Assembly: GCF_014189455.1 (NCBI RefSeq)
Contig: NZ_CP050296.1
Coordinates: forward strand, 2,414,001 to 2,478,000
From: Mesorhizobium huakuii
GTDB taxonomy: Bacteria; Pseudomonadota; Alphaproteobacteria; Rhizobiales; Rhizobiaceae
Reading direction: 5' to 3'
Length of the DNA stretch: 64,000 nucleotides
Both the position numbers and the translations under genes were made by a program. The notes beneath the pieces were generated by a model. It made no database searches and was not told the origin of the DNA. It saw only the letters and a list, made by a program, of their open reading frames with translations. The first letter of the stretch is position 1; every line of letters starts with the position of its first letter. Below, piece after piece: positions 1 to 7,163 of the stretch.

Positions 1-744
1 ATTCCGGTACGGATCGGCTCCCGTTCCGCCACGCCGCGCTTCGACTGGGAAGTCCCCGCAAGCTGGGCTCCTGCACTCGAGGACGTCAGCGCGGTCTACA
101 TCAGCTACTACCCCGATATCGCCGTGCCGGGCGCCGCCGAAGTGATCGCTGCCTTCGCCCGCCTTGCGGTGCGGCATGGCGTTCGCCGGCTGGTGCTGTT
201 GTCTGGCCGCGGCGAGCACGAGGCGCAGCGCGCCGAAGAGATGCTGAAAGCTTCCGGGGCCGACTGGACGATCCTGCGCTGCGCATGGTTCTCGCAGAAT
301 TTCAGCGAAGGCTTTCTCGTCGAGCCGCTGCTGGCGGGCGAGGTGGCACTGCCGGTCGGGCCTGTCGGCGAACCCTTTGTCGATGTCGACGACATCGCCG
401 ACGCTGCCGAAGCGGTGCTGACTGAGCCCGGTCATGTCGGCCAGCTCTATGAGCTCACGGGGCCGCGGCTGTTGAGCTTCGCCGGCGCGGTCGCCGAAAT
501 TGCCAAGGCAGCAGGGCGCGACATCCGCTTTGTCAGAATTTCGCATGACGAGTTCACGACCGCTGTCGCGTCGCATGAACTGCCACCCGAAATCGTCTGG
601 CTGCTCGATGAGCTGTTCACCCAGGTGCTCGACGGCCGCAACGAGTCGCTCACCGACGGCGTCCAACGCGTGCTCGGCCGTGCACCGAAAGACTTTTTCG
701 CCTACGCAACCGAAACCGCCGCAACCGGCATTTGGAGTAACTGA
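1..744 (+). CDS. NmrA-like NAD(P)-binding oxidoreductase, 5'-truncated by window edge
   Basis: The reading frame is open from base 1 to the TGA at 742-744, so the N-terminus lies outside the window. At least 247 residues are visible. They read like the middle and C-terminal part of an atypical short-chain dehydrogenase of the NmrA/NAD(P)H-binding type: a VYISYYPDIAVPG segment, then a strand/helix around RRLVLLSGRGEHEAQ, TILRCAWFSQNFSEGFL, and the PFVDVDDIADAAEAVL motif typical of this family. The Rossmann GxxGxxG motif should lie in the missing part. These proteins act as redox sensors or as NAD(P)H:quinone-type reductases; the substrate cannot be told. The GTG at 124 is probably not the true start. 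The next gene begins 1 base after the stop, which suggests an operon. Confidence 0.8.
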   Translation: MPVRIGSRSATPRFDWEVPASWAPALEDVSAVYISYYPDIAVPGAAEVIAAFARLAVRHGVRRLVLLSGRGEHEAQRAEEMLKASGADWTILRCAWFSQNFSEGFLVEPLLAGEVALPVGPVGEPFVDVDDIADAAEAVLTEPGHVGQLYELTGPRLLSFAGAVAEIAKAAGRDIRFVRISHDEFTTAVASHELPPEIVWLLDELFTQVLDGRNESLTDGVQRVLGRAPKDFFAYATETAATGIWSN

Positions 745-745
745 G

Positions 746-1222
746 ATGATCAAGCTTGTCCCCGCCCTCACCATCATCGCCGCGATCAGCTCGGGCGTCG
801 TCGGCGGTGTGTTCTTCGCCTTTTCCAACTTCGTCATGGCAGCACTTGCCCGGCTGCCCGTCCCGCAAGGCATCGCGGCGATGAATTCGATCAACATCAC
901 GGTGATCACGCCGACTTTCATGACAGCACTTTTCGGCACCGGCCTCATCTGCCTCGTGCTCATTGCCGCTGCTCTCTTGGGCTGGAGCCAGTCGGGCACC
1001 TATTGGCTGCTCGCCGGCGCCGCGATCTATTTCGTCGGCAATCCGATTGTGACCATGGTCTTCAACGTGCCGCTCAACGATGCGCTTGCCGCCGTCGACC
1101 CCGCCAGCAGCAATGGCGCCGCCGTGTGGGCGAACCATCTGAGCCAATGGGTGATGTGGAACCACGTCCGCACCATCACCGCCATCGTGGCGATGGCCTG
1201 CTTTATCTTCGCATTGCTCTAG
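746..1222 (+). CDS. DUF1772 (anthrone oxygenase-like) membrane protein
   Basis: A 158-residue integral membrane protein that starts at the ATG 1 base after the NmrA-like stop. About four hydrophobic helices are visible: near residues 5-30, 55-75, 82-100 and 138-156. The pattern GGVFFAFSNFVMAAL, a central NPIVTMVFNVPLNDAL and a terminal WNHVRTITAIVAM fits the DUF1772 family, which includes fungal anthrone oxygenases. In bacteria the family often sits next to NmrA-type reductases, as here. A role in quinone or aromatic redox chemistry is only inference. The stop codon TAG is the first part of a dispersed palindromic repeat, and a terminator follows. Confidence 0.8.
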   Translation: MIKLVPALTIIAAISSGVVGGVFFAFSNFVMAALARLPVPQGIAAMNSINITVITPTFMTALFGTGLICLVLIAAALLGWSQSGTYWLLAGAAIYFVGNPIVTMVFNVPLNDALAAVDPASSNGAAVWANHLSQWVMWNHVRTITAIVAMACFIFALL

Positions 1223-1276
1223 AGCAATTCCAGGAAAAGTGTGAAGCGGTTTTCCGTCCGGAATTGCGTTAAAACA
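1221..1276. repeat. Dispersed rhizobial palindromic repeat (copy A)
   Basis: Nested inverted repeats are visible: GCAATTCC at 1224-1231 pairs with GGAATTGC at 1260-1267, and GGAAAA with TTTTCC inside. The element begins at the stop codon of the DUF1772 gene. Related copies with the same architecture occur at 20237-20280 and 46169-46212. Such extragenic palindromes are common in Rhizobiales genomes. Confidence 0.6.
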
Positions 1277-1298
1277 AGGAGTTAGAGGCCTTATACAA

Positions 1299-1333
1299 CG
1301 CAAAAGACTCCGCTCAGGCGGGGTCTTTTTGCG
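1299..1333. terminator. Probable bidirectional rho-independent terminator
   Basis: A near-perfect stem with arms beginning CGCAAAAGACTCCGC and ending GGCGGGGTCTTTTTGCG, with a short loop and a T-run on both strands. It lies between the convergent DUF1772 gene and the SelW-like gene; the latter's TGA (1314-1316) lies inside the structure. Confidence 0.7.
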
Positions 1334-1637
1334 TGTGCCCCTTCGACGTGTGACCCTTGCGGTCGGAATGACCGAGATCGCGATCCGGGTCGATCACGTC
1401 GCGCACCAGCTGCTTGAGTTTTGCCGCATCGGGAAAGCCGCCGTCGCGCTTGCGGTCCCAGATGAGAACCTCATTGCAGGAGACGGTGAAGATGCCGCCG
1501 GTACCAGGCACCAGCGTCACTTCGCCAAGATCCGTGCCGAAGGTGGAGAGCAGTTCCTGCGCCATCCAGGCGGCGCGCAGCAGCCACTGGCACTGCGTGC
1601 AATAGGTGATGCGGATGGTGGGCTTCTCGCCTAGCAT
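1314..1637 (-). CDS. SelT/SelW/SelH-family (Rdx) protein, 5' end replaced by IS sequence
   Basis: A 107-residue frame. RITYCTQCQWLLRAAWMAQELL contains the CxxC redox motif of the SelW/Rdx family (thioredoxin-like fold, cysteine in place of selenocysteine), followed by the family pattern GTGGIFTV and VLIWDRKRDGGFPDAAKLKQLVRD. The apparent start ATG (1635-1637) lies in the terminal inverted repeat of the IS701-type element. The true first 14 codons are stranded at 3053-3094, and joining them across one CTAG restores a continuous frame beginning [16 protein letters not shown]. So this is an insertion mutant of an intact family member. It could still be translated from the IS-borne ATG if the element supplies a promoter and ribosome site. 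The C-terminal 25 residues (HSDRKGHTSKGHTQK) are low-complexity and polar. Confidence 0.82.
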   Translation of the reverse strand: MLGEKPTIRITYCTQCQWLLRAAWMAQELLSTFGTDLGEVTLVPGTGGIFTVSCNEVLIWDRKRDGGFPDAAKLKQLVRDVIDPDRDLGHSDRKGHTSKGHTQKDPA

Positions 1638-3048
1638 TACAGTTGCATATTTATCTACGGTCTGAATCTATGGGTCTCCATGATTCGGAGGTCATGGATG
1701 ACAGGTGCATCAATCGAGACGACGCTTGAGCTTTGGGCATCATCGCTGCGTGACGTGAAGGCTCGCATGCGCGGACTGTTTACGCAGGAGCGAGTTGCAG
1801 CCTCTGCGAACCTCTTCCTGGACGGCCTGCTGGGTGACGAGCGGCGTAAGACAGGTTGGATGCGCGCTGAGGCGGCCGGTGACCCCGGCCCGTGGCGGCA
1901 ACAAGCCGTTCTGGGTCGCGGGCGTTGGGACGCGGACGCACTTCGCGACATCGTGCGAGAGTATGTTGTAGAAAACCTCGCCACGGATGATGCGGTCCTG
2001 GTCATCGACGAGACGGGCTTCCTCAAGCAGGGCAAGACGTCGTGCGGTGTTGCGCGTCAATATACAGGTTCGGCAGGCAAGATAACGAACTGCCAGATCG
2101 GTGTGTTCGCCGCCTATGTGTCCGCTCGCGGTCATGCCTTTATCGACCGGGCCTTGTACTTGCCCAAAAGCTGGACCGGAGATCGGGCAAGGCTTGCAGC
2201 AACCCATGTTCCTGAGGCTATAGCCTTCGCTACCAAGCCAGGCTTGGCTGTCGATATGATACGGCGTGCGCTGGCAGCCGATGTGCCGTTTTCATGGGTG
2301 GCCGCAGATGCGGTGTATGGCGTCGGGGACGTCGAAGGAACCCTGCGCCGAGCCTGCAAAGGCTACGTTCTTGGGGTCAAATCGGACCACCATTTCGGCT
2401 CCTGGTCGGGTAAGCCTCCGGTCGCCGGCACAGCTCAGGAGATCGCCCGTGATCTTGATCCAACTGCATGGCAGCGTCTTTCCGCCGGTGAGGGCACCAA
2501 AGGCGCGCGGCTTCATGACTGGGCCTACTGCGAACTCGCCGATCTCGATGCCGACGAATATAACGAGACGAAATCGGGGCTTTGGACCCGTGGCCTCCTA
2601 ATCCGGCGCAATATCAGCGACGGTGATCTCGCATTCTTCACCACATGGTGCCCGGCCGGGACGGGCATCCAGACGCTCGTTTCCGTTGAAGGCCATCGCT
2701 GGGCGATCGAAGACAGCTTCGAGACCGCCAAGAACGAGCTCGGACTCGATCACAACGAAACCCGGTCATGGCATGGCTGGCATCGCCACGTCTCCCTCGT
2801 CATGCTGGCCTTCGCCATGATGGCGGTGATCCGATACCGCGCCAATGACGTGACGCCCCAAAAAAGACCGCGGATGCCGACCATCAGGATTTGATCCGCT
2901 GGTCTATCCAGGAAGTCCGGCGCATCGCCATCAGACTCGCCCAGCGTCGCATAAAACCCGCCTACGTCATCGCATGGTCATGCTGGAGGCGCGCCCATCA
3001 GGCGGCCGCTCGACGAGCTCATCTGAAATCTAAACCGCAACTGTAATG
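1635..3048 (+). mobile_element. IS701-family insertion sequence, about 1.41 kb
   Basis: Terminal inverted repeats CATTACAGTTGC (1635-1646) and GCAACTGTAATG (3037-3048) match perfectly over 12 bp. They are flanked on both sides by CTAG (1631-1634 and 3049-3052), read as a 4-bp target duplication. CTAG is itself palindromic, so the arms could also be counted as 16 bp. The element carries a single DDE transposase gene. It sits inside the 5' end of the SelW-like gene. Confidence 0.88.
1698..2894 (+). CDS. IS701-family DDE transposase, C-terminus in -1 frame
   Basis: The frame opens at ATG 1680, but the ATG at 1698 is preceded by GGAGG (1686-1690) and is the better start. Family features are AVLVIDETGFLKQGKTSCGVARQY (first catalytic Asp), FSWVAADAVYGVG (second Asp) and GHRWAIEDSFETAKNELGLDHNETRSWHGWHRH (catalytic Glu region). 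The zero frame ends at 2894 with an unrelated tail after an A6 run at 2850-2855. Shifting -1 there gives a further ~60 residues to a TAA at 3044-3046, including DLIRWSIQEVRRIAIRLAQR, which is the normal IS701-family C-terminus. Either one A has been lost, inactivating the enzyme, or slippage at the A-run produces the full protein. Confidence 0.9.
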   Translation: MTGASIETTLELWASSLRDVKARMRGLFTQERVAASANLFLDGLLGDERRKTGWMRAEAAGDPGPWRQQAVLGRGRWDADALRDIVREYVVENLATDDAVLVIDETGFLKQGKTSCGVARQYTGSAGKITNCQIGVFAAYVSARGHAFIDRALYLPKSWTGDRARLAATHVPEAIAFATKPGLAVDMIRRALAADVPFSWVAADAVYGVGDVEGTLRRACKGYVLGVKSDHHFGSWSGKPPVAGTAQEIARDLDPTAWQRLSAGEGTKGARLHDWAYCELADLDADEYNETKSGLWTRGLLIRRNISDGDLAFFTTWCPAGTGIQTLVSVEGHRWAIEDSFETAKNELGLDHNETRSWHGWHRHVSLVMLAFAMMAVIRYRANDVTPQKRPRMPTIRI

Positions 3049-3052
3049 CTAG

Positions 3053-3094
3053 GTCGGACTGGGCCACACTCATCTCGGACGGGGCTCCGCTCAT
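3053..3094 (-). pseudogene. Detached first 14 codons of the SelW-like gene
   Basis: On the minus strand the ATG at 3094-3092 overlaps the yebC stop (ATGA) and opens [14 protein letters not shown] up to the CTAG where the IS entered. Joined to the sequence left of the IS at 1630 it continues in frame into LGEKPTIRITYCTQC. It therefore marks the original start of the SelW-like gene and its original translational coupling to yebC. Confidence 0.75.
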
Positions 3095-3840
3095 GCCGCG
3101 CTGAGCTTGGCCAGCGTCTCTTCGTCGACTTCGAAGTTGGCGTAGACGCTTTGCACGTCATCGTCGTCCTCGAGCGTGGCGACCAGCTTCATCAGCGACT
3201 GTGCCCGCTCCTCGTCGACCGGAACATTGTTCTGCGGCCGCCAGATCAGCTTCACCGATTCCGCCTCGCCGAGCGAGGCTTCGAGTGCCTTCGACACCTC
3301 GCCGAGATTCTCGAAGGCACAATAGATCGTGTGACCTTCCTCGTCGCTTTCCACGTCATCGGCACCGGCTTCGATCGCCGCTTCCATGACCTTGTCGGCG
3401 CTGCCGGCCGACGCCGGATAATAGATTTCGCCAACACGATCCCACATGAAGGACACCGATCCGGTTTCGCCCATCGCGCCGCCCGCCTTGGTGAAGGCCG
3501 CGCGCACATTCGACGCCGAGCGGTTGCGGTTGTCGGTCAGGGCCTCGACGATGACGGCGACGCCGCCCGGGCCATAGCCTTCATAGCGCACGGCCTCGTA
3601 GTTTTCGGCATCGCCCATCGAGGCCTTGTTGATGGCGCGCTGGATATTGTCCTTCGGCATCGACACGGCCTTGGCGTTCTGGATCGCCAGTCGCAGGCGT
3701 GGATTCATCGACGGATCGGGCGTGCCGCTCTTGGCGGCGACGGTGATTTCGCGCGCCAGCTTGGAAAACATTTTCGACCGCACCGCGTCCTGACGGCCCT
3801 TGCGGTGCATGATGTTCTTGAACTGTGAATGGCCAGCCAT
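3091..3840 (-). CDS. yebC: YebC/PmpR family protein (TACO1-like)
   Basis: A 249-residue protein starting [18 protein letters not shown], the hallmark N-terminus of the YebC/PmpR family; an upstream in-frame extension to 3891 is not part of the family. Further conserved pieces are [14 protein letters not shown] and the acidic segment around [16 protein letters not shown]. Family members were first described as DNA-binding regulators; newer work places some of them as translation factors that relieve ribosome pausing at proline-rich stretches. Cytoplasmic. In rhizobia yebC often lies near ruvCAB, which is not seen here. Its TGA overlaps the original start of the SelW-like gene (ATGA), so the two were once cotranscribed; the IS701 element now lies 42 bp downstream. 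Confidence 0.95.
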   Translation of the reverse strand: MAGHSQFKNIMHRKGRQDAVRSKMFSKLAREITVAAKSGTPDPSMNPRLRLAIQNAKAVSMPKDNIQRAINKASMGDAENYEAVRYEGYGPGGVAVIVEALTDNRNRSASNVRAAFTKAGGAMGETGSVSFMWDRVGEIYYPASAGSADKVMEAAIEAGADDVESDEEGHTIYCAFENLGEVSKALEASLGEAESVKLIWRPQNNVPVDEERAQSLMKLVATLEDDDDVQSVYANFEVDEETLAKLSAA

Positions 3841-4033
3841 GGCACCCCTGTCGTCTTCTCGGCTAGAGCATCTCGCGGCCAGGTGGATCACCTCGCTTTT
3901 GCAAAATGCTCGAATTCAAAATTCAGAGCGTCCCAGGTGCAACCCGTGGAAGCACGGCGGTCTCTGTCGGAATGGCCGGCTTATAGATAAATCGGCTCAA
4001 TTCGTCCAGCCGCGCTGTGCTGCGGGCAGGCGC

Positions 4034-4204
4034 TCAGGATCGTCGCTTTTCCTGCCTGCGGCCAACATGGATGCTTCGGCGAGCTTGAGACCAACTATCG
4101 GACGGCACTTCCGGAATGTCCGAAGTGTCGATCTTGTGGTCAGGCAAATCAGCCAGCTTGGCTAACTGATCGCGCTGATCCTGGCTGAGATCATTGATAG
4201 TCAT
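4034..4204 (-). CDS. BrnA-like micro-protein (56 aa) downstream of terC
   Basis: A 56-residue frame starting 2 bases after the terC stop. It reads MTINDLSQDQRDQLAKLADL, then LPDHKIDTSDIPEVPSDSW and a basic tail RRSIHVGRRQEKRRS. The IDTSDIPEVP...W segment resembles the N-terminal neutralising region of BrnA-type antitoxins, but the DNA-binding C-terminal half is absent and no brnT gene is adjacent. It could be an antitoxin remnant, or a small protein that has kept only this element. Codon use and tight spacing support real translation with terC. Function unknown. Confidence 0.55.
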   Translation of the reverse strand: MTINDLSQDQRDQLAKLADLPDHKIDTSDIPEVPSDSWSQARRSIHVGRRQEKRRS

Positions 4205-4206
4205 AT

Positions 4207-4974
4207 TCAATGCCCGTCGCCTGACTTCGCCTTCTTGCGCCGCCTCGCCAGCATGTTGAGCCCTTCGACCAGCGCCGAGAAACCCATCGCCGCGTAAATG
4301 TAGCCCTTGGGCACGTGGTAGCCCATGCCGTCGGCGATCAGCGTCATGCCGATCATCAGCAGGAACCCCAGCGCCAGCATGACGATGCTGGGGTTCTTGG
4401 CGATGAAGTTGGCGAGCGGCCCCGCCGCCAGCATCATCACGGTGACGGCCACGATCACGGCGATATACATGATGGCGATCTCGTCGGTCATGCCGACGGC
4501 GGTGATGATGGAATCGATCGAGAAGACGAGGTCGAGCAGCAGGATCTGGAAGATCGCGCCGGCAAGGCTGATCTGCAGCGTCCCGCCCAACATCGTGTCC
4601 TGATGATCGTCGGGATCGACCGTGTGGTGGATCTCCTTGGTCGCCTTCCAGACCAGGAACAGGCCACCGGCGACCAGGATCAGGTCGCGCCAGGAGAAAC
4701 CGTGACCGAAAGCGGTGAACACCGGCGTCGTCAGCTGGACGATGATCGAGATGGTGGCGAGCAGCACCAGCCGCATGACCAGCGCCGCCGAGATGCCGAG
4801 CCGGCGGGCGCGGGCCCGTTGCGCTTCCGGCAGCTTGTTGGTCAGGATCGAGATGAAGATCAGATTGTCGATGCCGAGCACAATCTCCAGCACCACCAGC
4901 GTCAGCAAGGCGACCCATGCCGTTGGATCGGAGACGAATTGAAAATGCGGCGCAAGAAATTCGATAAGCTGCAT
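4207..4974 (-). CDS. TerC-family integral membrane protein (YoaE/YgdQ type)
   Basis: A 255-residue protein with about seven transmembrane helices. The two signature motifs EIVLGIDN (about residues 29-36) and DLVFSIDS (about 147-154) carry the intramembrane acidic residues of the TerC/Alx family. Members are implicated in manganese or calcium efflux and in metal loading of exported proteins; the exact substrate here is unknown. The C-terminus [12 protein letters not shown] is a short basic cytosolic tail. The start is supported by family length. It is followed after 2 bases by a BrnA-like micro-gene. No yybP-ykoY type manganese riboswitch was recognised in the 78 bp upstream. Confidence 0.9.
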   Translation of the reverse strand: MQLIEFLAPHFQFVSDPTAWVALLTLVVLEIVLGIDNLIFISILTNKLPEAQRARARRLGISAALVMRLVLLATISIIVQLTTPVFTAFGHGFSWRDLILVAGGLFLVWKATKEIHHTVDPDDHQDTMLGGTLQISLAGAIFQILLLDLVFSIDSIITAVGMTDEIAIMYIAVIVAVTVMMLAAGPLANFIAKNPSIVMLALGFLLMIGMTLIADGMGYHVPKGYIYAAMGFSALVEGLNMLARRRKKAKSGDGH

Positions 4975-5052
4975 GGAGGTCGTTTTCCCCTCGTTTAACG
5001 ATCTGAAGCAGATGTCGTCGGCAGTTAGGTACTGCGTGCGCCTATATCAATG

Positions 5053-5877
5053 TCATGACCAGAAGGATGGAGCCGTTTCTTCGAGTCTCGGCCCGCGACG
5101 AAACGGCGCGATCTTCTCGGTCAGTCCTGTACGATCGGAAATATTGACGCCAACCCCACACAATGTCGCCGGTCCGGTCGCCGCCTCGAAACGCCCCTTC
5201 GGCACTTTCGACAGGAACCGGTTGAGCGGTTCTTCCTTGTCCATGCCGAGCGAGGAATCGTAGTCGCCGCACATGCCGGCGTCCGACAGATAACCGGTGC
5301 CGCCATTGAGGATCTGGTGGTCGGCGGTCGGCTGGTGCGTGTGGGTGCCGACGACCAGGCTGGCGCGGCCGTCGACGAAATGCGCGAAGCACATCTTTTC
5401 CGAGGTCGCCTCGGCGTGGAAGTCGATCACTACGGCATCAGCCTGCTCGCCGAGCGGGCAGGCGGCAAGCTCACGCTCGCCGGCCTGGAACGGATCGTCG
5501 AGCTCGGGATGCATGAACACCCGGCCCATAATGTTGGCGACCAGCACCCTAGCCCCGCTCCTGGCGATATAGACGCCAGAGCCGCGCCCCGGCGTGCCCT
5601 TGGGAAAATTCGACGGGCGCAGGAAGCGTTCTTCGCGCGGCGCGAAGGCGAGCGCGTCGCGCTGGTCCCAGACATGGTTGCCGGTGGTGACAACATCGGC
5701 GCCGGCCGCGATGGTCTCGCGAAAGATCTCTTCGGTGATGCCGAAGCCACCGGCGGCATTTTCGCCGTTGACGATGACGAAATCGAGTTTGAAATCCGAG
5801 ATCAACCCGGGCAGTTGTTCCCACACTGCCGTGCGTCCCGTCTTGCCAACCATGTCGCCGAGGAAAAGAAGTCTCAT
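5053..5877 (-). CDS. YmdB-family metallophosphoesterase (cyclic-nucleotide phosphodiesterase)
   Basis: A 274-residue protein of the TIGR00282/YmdB family. Metal-binding motifs appear in order: GDMVG (residues 7-11), VNGENAAGGFG (about 36-46), TTGNHVWDQ (about 64-72), VIDFHAEATSEK (about 149-160) and GTHTHQPTADHQIL (about 175-188). Bacillus and Deinococcus members hydrolyse 2',3'- or 3',5'-cyclic nucleotides. Cytoplasmic. The start ATG overlaps the stop of the upstream HTH gene (ATGA at 5877-5874), so its translation is probably coupled to the toxin-antitoxin cassette. Confidence 0.93.
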   Translation of the reverse strand: MRLLFLGDMVGKTGRTAVWEQLPGLISDFKLDFVIVNGENAAGGFGITEEIFRETIAAGADVVTTGNHVWDQRDALAFAPREERFLRPSNFPKGTPGRGSGVYIARSGARVLVANIMGRVFMHPELDDPFQAGERELAACPLGEQADAVVIDFHAEATSEKMCFAHFVDGRASLVVGTHTHQPTADHQILNGGTGYLSDAGMCGDYDSSLGMDKEEPLNRFLSKVPKGRFEAATGPATLCGVGVNISDRTGLTEKIAPFRRGPRLEETAPSFWS

Positions 5878-6230
5878 GCGGCGCTACGCGTGCCGAGCGC
5901 CCGCGATACCGTTTCCGGCTCCTTGGCGATAACCTGCAAATAGGCCTGTGCTGCCTGGTCCGGCTCGGTTCTTCCTTGCTCCCAGTCTCTGAGCGTACCG
6001 AGCGGAATGCGATAGCGGACCGAAAACTCCTCCTGGGTGAGATGCAAAGCCCGACGGATCACTTTGACACGCGCGACAGGTGCCATGCCCGGCCGATCCG
6101 TGGCGATCGGAGGATTGTCCTTGTCCGCCAAAGCGCCAGCCTCCGCATCCGCGTCGCTCATCGTGCGCAGGCGGTCCCAATCGGTCTCGGATTCAGTCCC
6201 TGCGTGCTTGGTCATATGCTTTCTGCTCAT
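5874..6230 (-). CDS. Helix-turn-helix antitoxin of a BrnT-type TA pair
   Basis: A 118-residue protein with an N-terminal linker followed by an XRE-like HTH: VIRRALHLTQEEFSVRYRIPLGTLRDWEQGRTEPDQAAQAYL. This is the arrangement found in HTH-type antitoxins paired with BrnT toxins instead of the more usual BrnA. The likely start at 6230 lies inside the toxin gene (toxin stop at 6193); the ATG at 6215 is an alternative. It probably neutralises the toxin and binds the palindrome at 6481-6497 to autorepress the operon. Its stop overlaps the ymdB start. Confidence 0.85.
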   Translation of the reverse strand: MSRKHMTKHAGTESETDWDRLRTMSDADAEAGALADKDNPPIATDRPGMAPVARVKVIRRALHLTQEEFSVRYRIPLGTLRDWEQGRTEPDQAAQAYLQVIAKEPETVSRALGTRSAA

Positions 6231-6474
6231 GGCGCGTCGCCTTTCTGGCGGAGATCAGTCTTATTCGGTCGCCGCGTTCGGTGTAAACCACCGTCAGCAC
6301 CAATCCGTTGACGATGCCGATGCCGATGAACCGCTCCCCCTCGTAGCCCATGGAGCGATCGGAATAGTGCAGCGCATGAATGTCATCGAACAGGCGCTTG
6401 GCATCGGAAAATGCCACACCATGCTTGGCAAGATTGCTCGCTGCTTTCTCGTCGTCCCACTCGAATTCAAGCAT
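6193..6474 (-). CDS. brnT: BrnT-family toxin (putative ribonuclease)
   Basis: A 93-residue protein with the whole BrnT pattern: FEWDDEKAASNLAKHGVAFSDAKRLFDD, then RFIGIGIVNGLVLTVVYTERGDRIRLISARKATRHEQKAY. BrnT toxins have a RelE-like fold and cleave RNA, with catalytic candidates in the K/H-G-V and R-x-I-S-A-R segments seen here. It is the first gene of the cassette, before its antitoxin, which is the usual BrnT order. A palindromic operator lies 7 bases upstream of the start. Confidence 0.9.
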   Translation of the reverse strand: MLEFEWDDEKAASNLAKHGVAFSDAKRLFDDIHALHYSDRSMGYEGERFIGIGIVNGLVLTVVYTERGDRIRLISARKATRHEQKAYDQARRD

Positions 6475-6480
6475 GCCAAC

Positions 6481-6497
6481 CTACTGGAATTCAGTAG
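6481..6497. promoter_or_regulatory. Palindromic operator of the BrnT/HTH operon
   Basis: CTACTGGAATTCAGTAG is a near-perfect inverted repeat (CTACT/AGTAG arms, GAATTC core). It is centred about 15 bases upstream of the toxin start, where an HTH antitoxin would block the promoter. Confidence 0.6.
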
Positions 6498-6566
6498 TAT
6501 TGCCAGACGGGCATAAACGTCAAGCCGTGAACCGGCGCAATTCGCCCTCGGTCAGCACTTCTGCCT

Positions 6567-7094
6567 CTAACGCCGACCGAAAGTACCACGCTGCTGTTGG
6601 CCCTGCTTTGCGACCGCGCCAATGACGCGAACAGGCGACGACGGCGACGGCGGCTTCCGTCCGCGCAACCAGAAAAACCAGACATAGAAGACGATGAAAC
6701 CGCCCGTAACGGCAACAAGCAACAGCCCACCGCGCCAGCCCTTCATCGCGGCGGTATCGAGCTTCGAAGGATCGGCAGGGTCGTAGTACAACTCCACCTT
6801 GTCGCCCACGACTGCCTTGTAAAGGCCGATGATCTTTCCCTTGCCGGACCAGCTCATCGGCGCGTCATTGGCCACATAGGCGACGGCTACATTGATGCCA
6901 TCCGTGGTGAGGCCGCTTTCCTGCTTTTCGCTGTAGGGACTGACAGAGGTCACGGTGGCAACCGTCTGCTGCCAGGCGGCCTGGTGATGCAGGGAGGTTC
7001 CGATGATGTGCAATGCCATCGCCAGCAACGTCACCGCGATCAGGACGAACGGCATCAGCAGGAAGCGTGCAACGACAAAAACCATGGTCGCCAT
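6567..7094 (-). CDS. DUF3592 domain membrane protein
   Basis: A 175-residue protein. A hydrophobic helix spans about residues 8-30, then comes an extracytoplasmic domain of about 90 residues with the DUF3592 pattern TVATVTSVSPYSEK ... GDKVELYYDPADPSKLDTA, then a second helix around 121-143 and a basic, proline/serine-rich cytosolic tail. DUF3592 proteins have no established function. It is separated from the toxin promoter by about 70 bases and from the cyclo-ligase gene by about 70 bases, and appears monocistronic. Confidence 0.8.
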   Translation of the reverse strand: MATMVFVVARFLLMPFVLIAVTLLAMALHIIGTSLHHQAAWQQTVATVTSVSPYSEKQESGLTTDGINVAVAYVANDAPMSWSGKGKIIGLYKAVVGDKVELYYDPADPSKLDTAAMKGWRGGLLLVAVTGGFIVFYVWFFWLRGRKPPSPSSPVRVIGAVAKQGQQQRGTFGRR

Positions 7095-7163
7095 CGGCCC
7101 GGACTGTATTGCAGGAATACTATCCGGTATGTCTTGGAAACGCGTTAAGCAGATCGCGATATT

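Noticed and set aside
2849..2856. A AAAAAAG as a canonical -1 slippery heptamer
   Set aside because: In the zero frame the codons are CAA AAA AGA, so the heptamer is not in the canonical X XXY YYZ register; simple poly-A slippage or a lost base are better explanations.
4205..4918. Long minus-strand frame running through terC into the micro-gene
   Set aside because: Only the last 56 codons are plausible; the rest is the out-of-frame shadow of terC.
4895..5052. Possible manganese (yybP-ykoY) riboswitch before terC
   Set aside because: The 78-bp leader between ymdB and terC does not show the conserved CTGA-type loops, and is too short.
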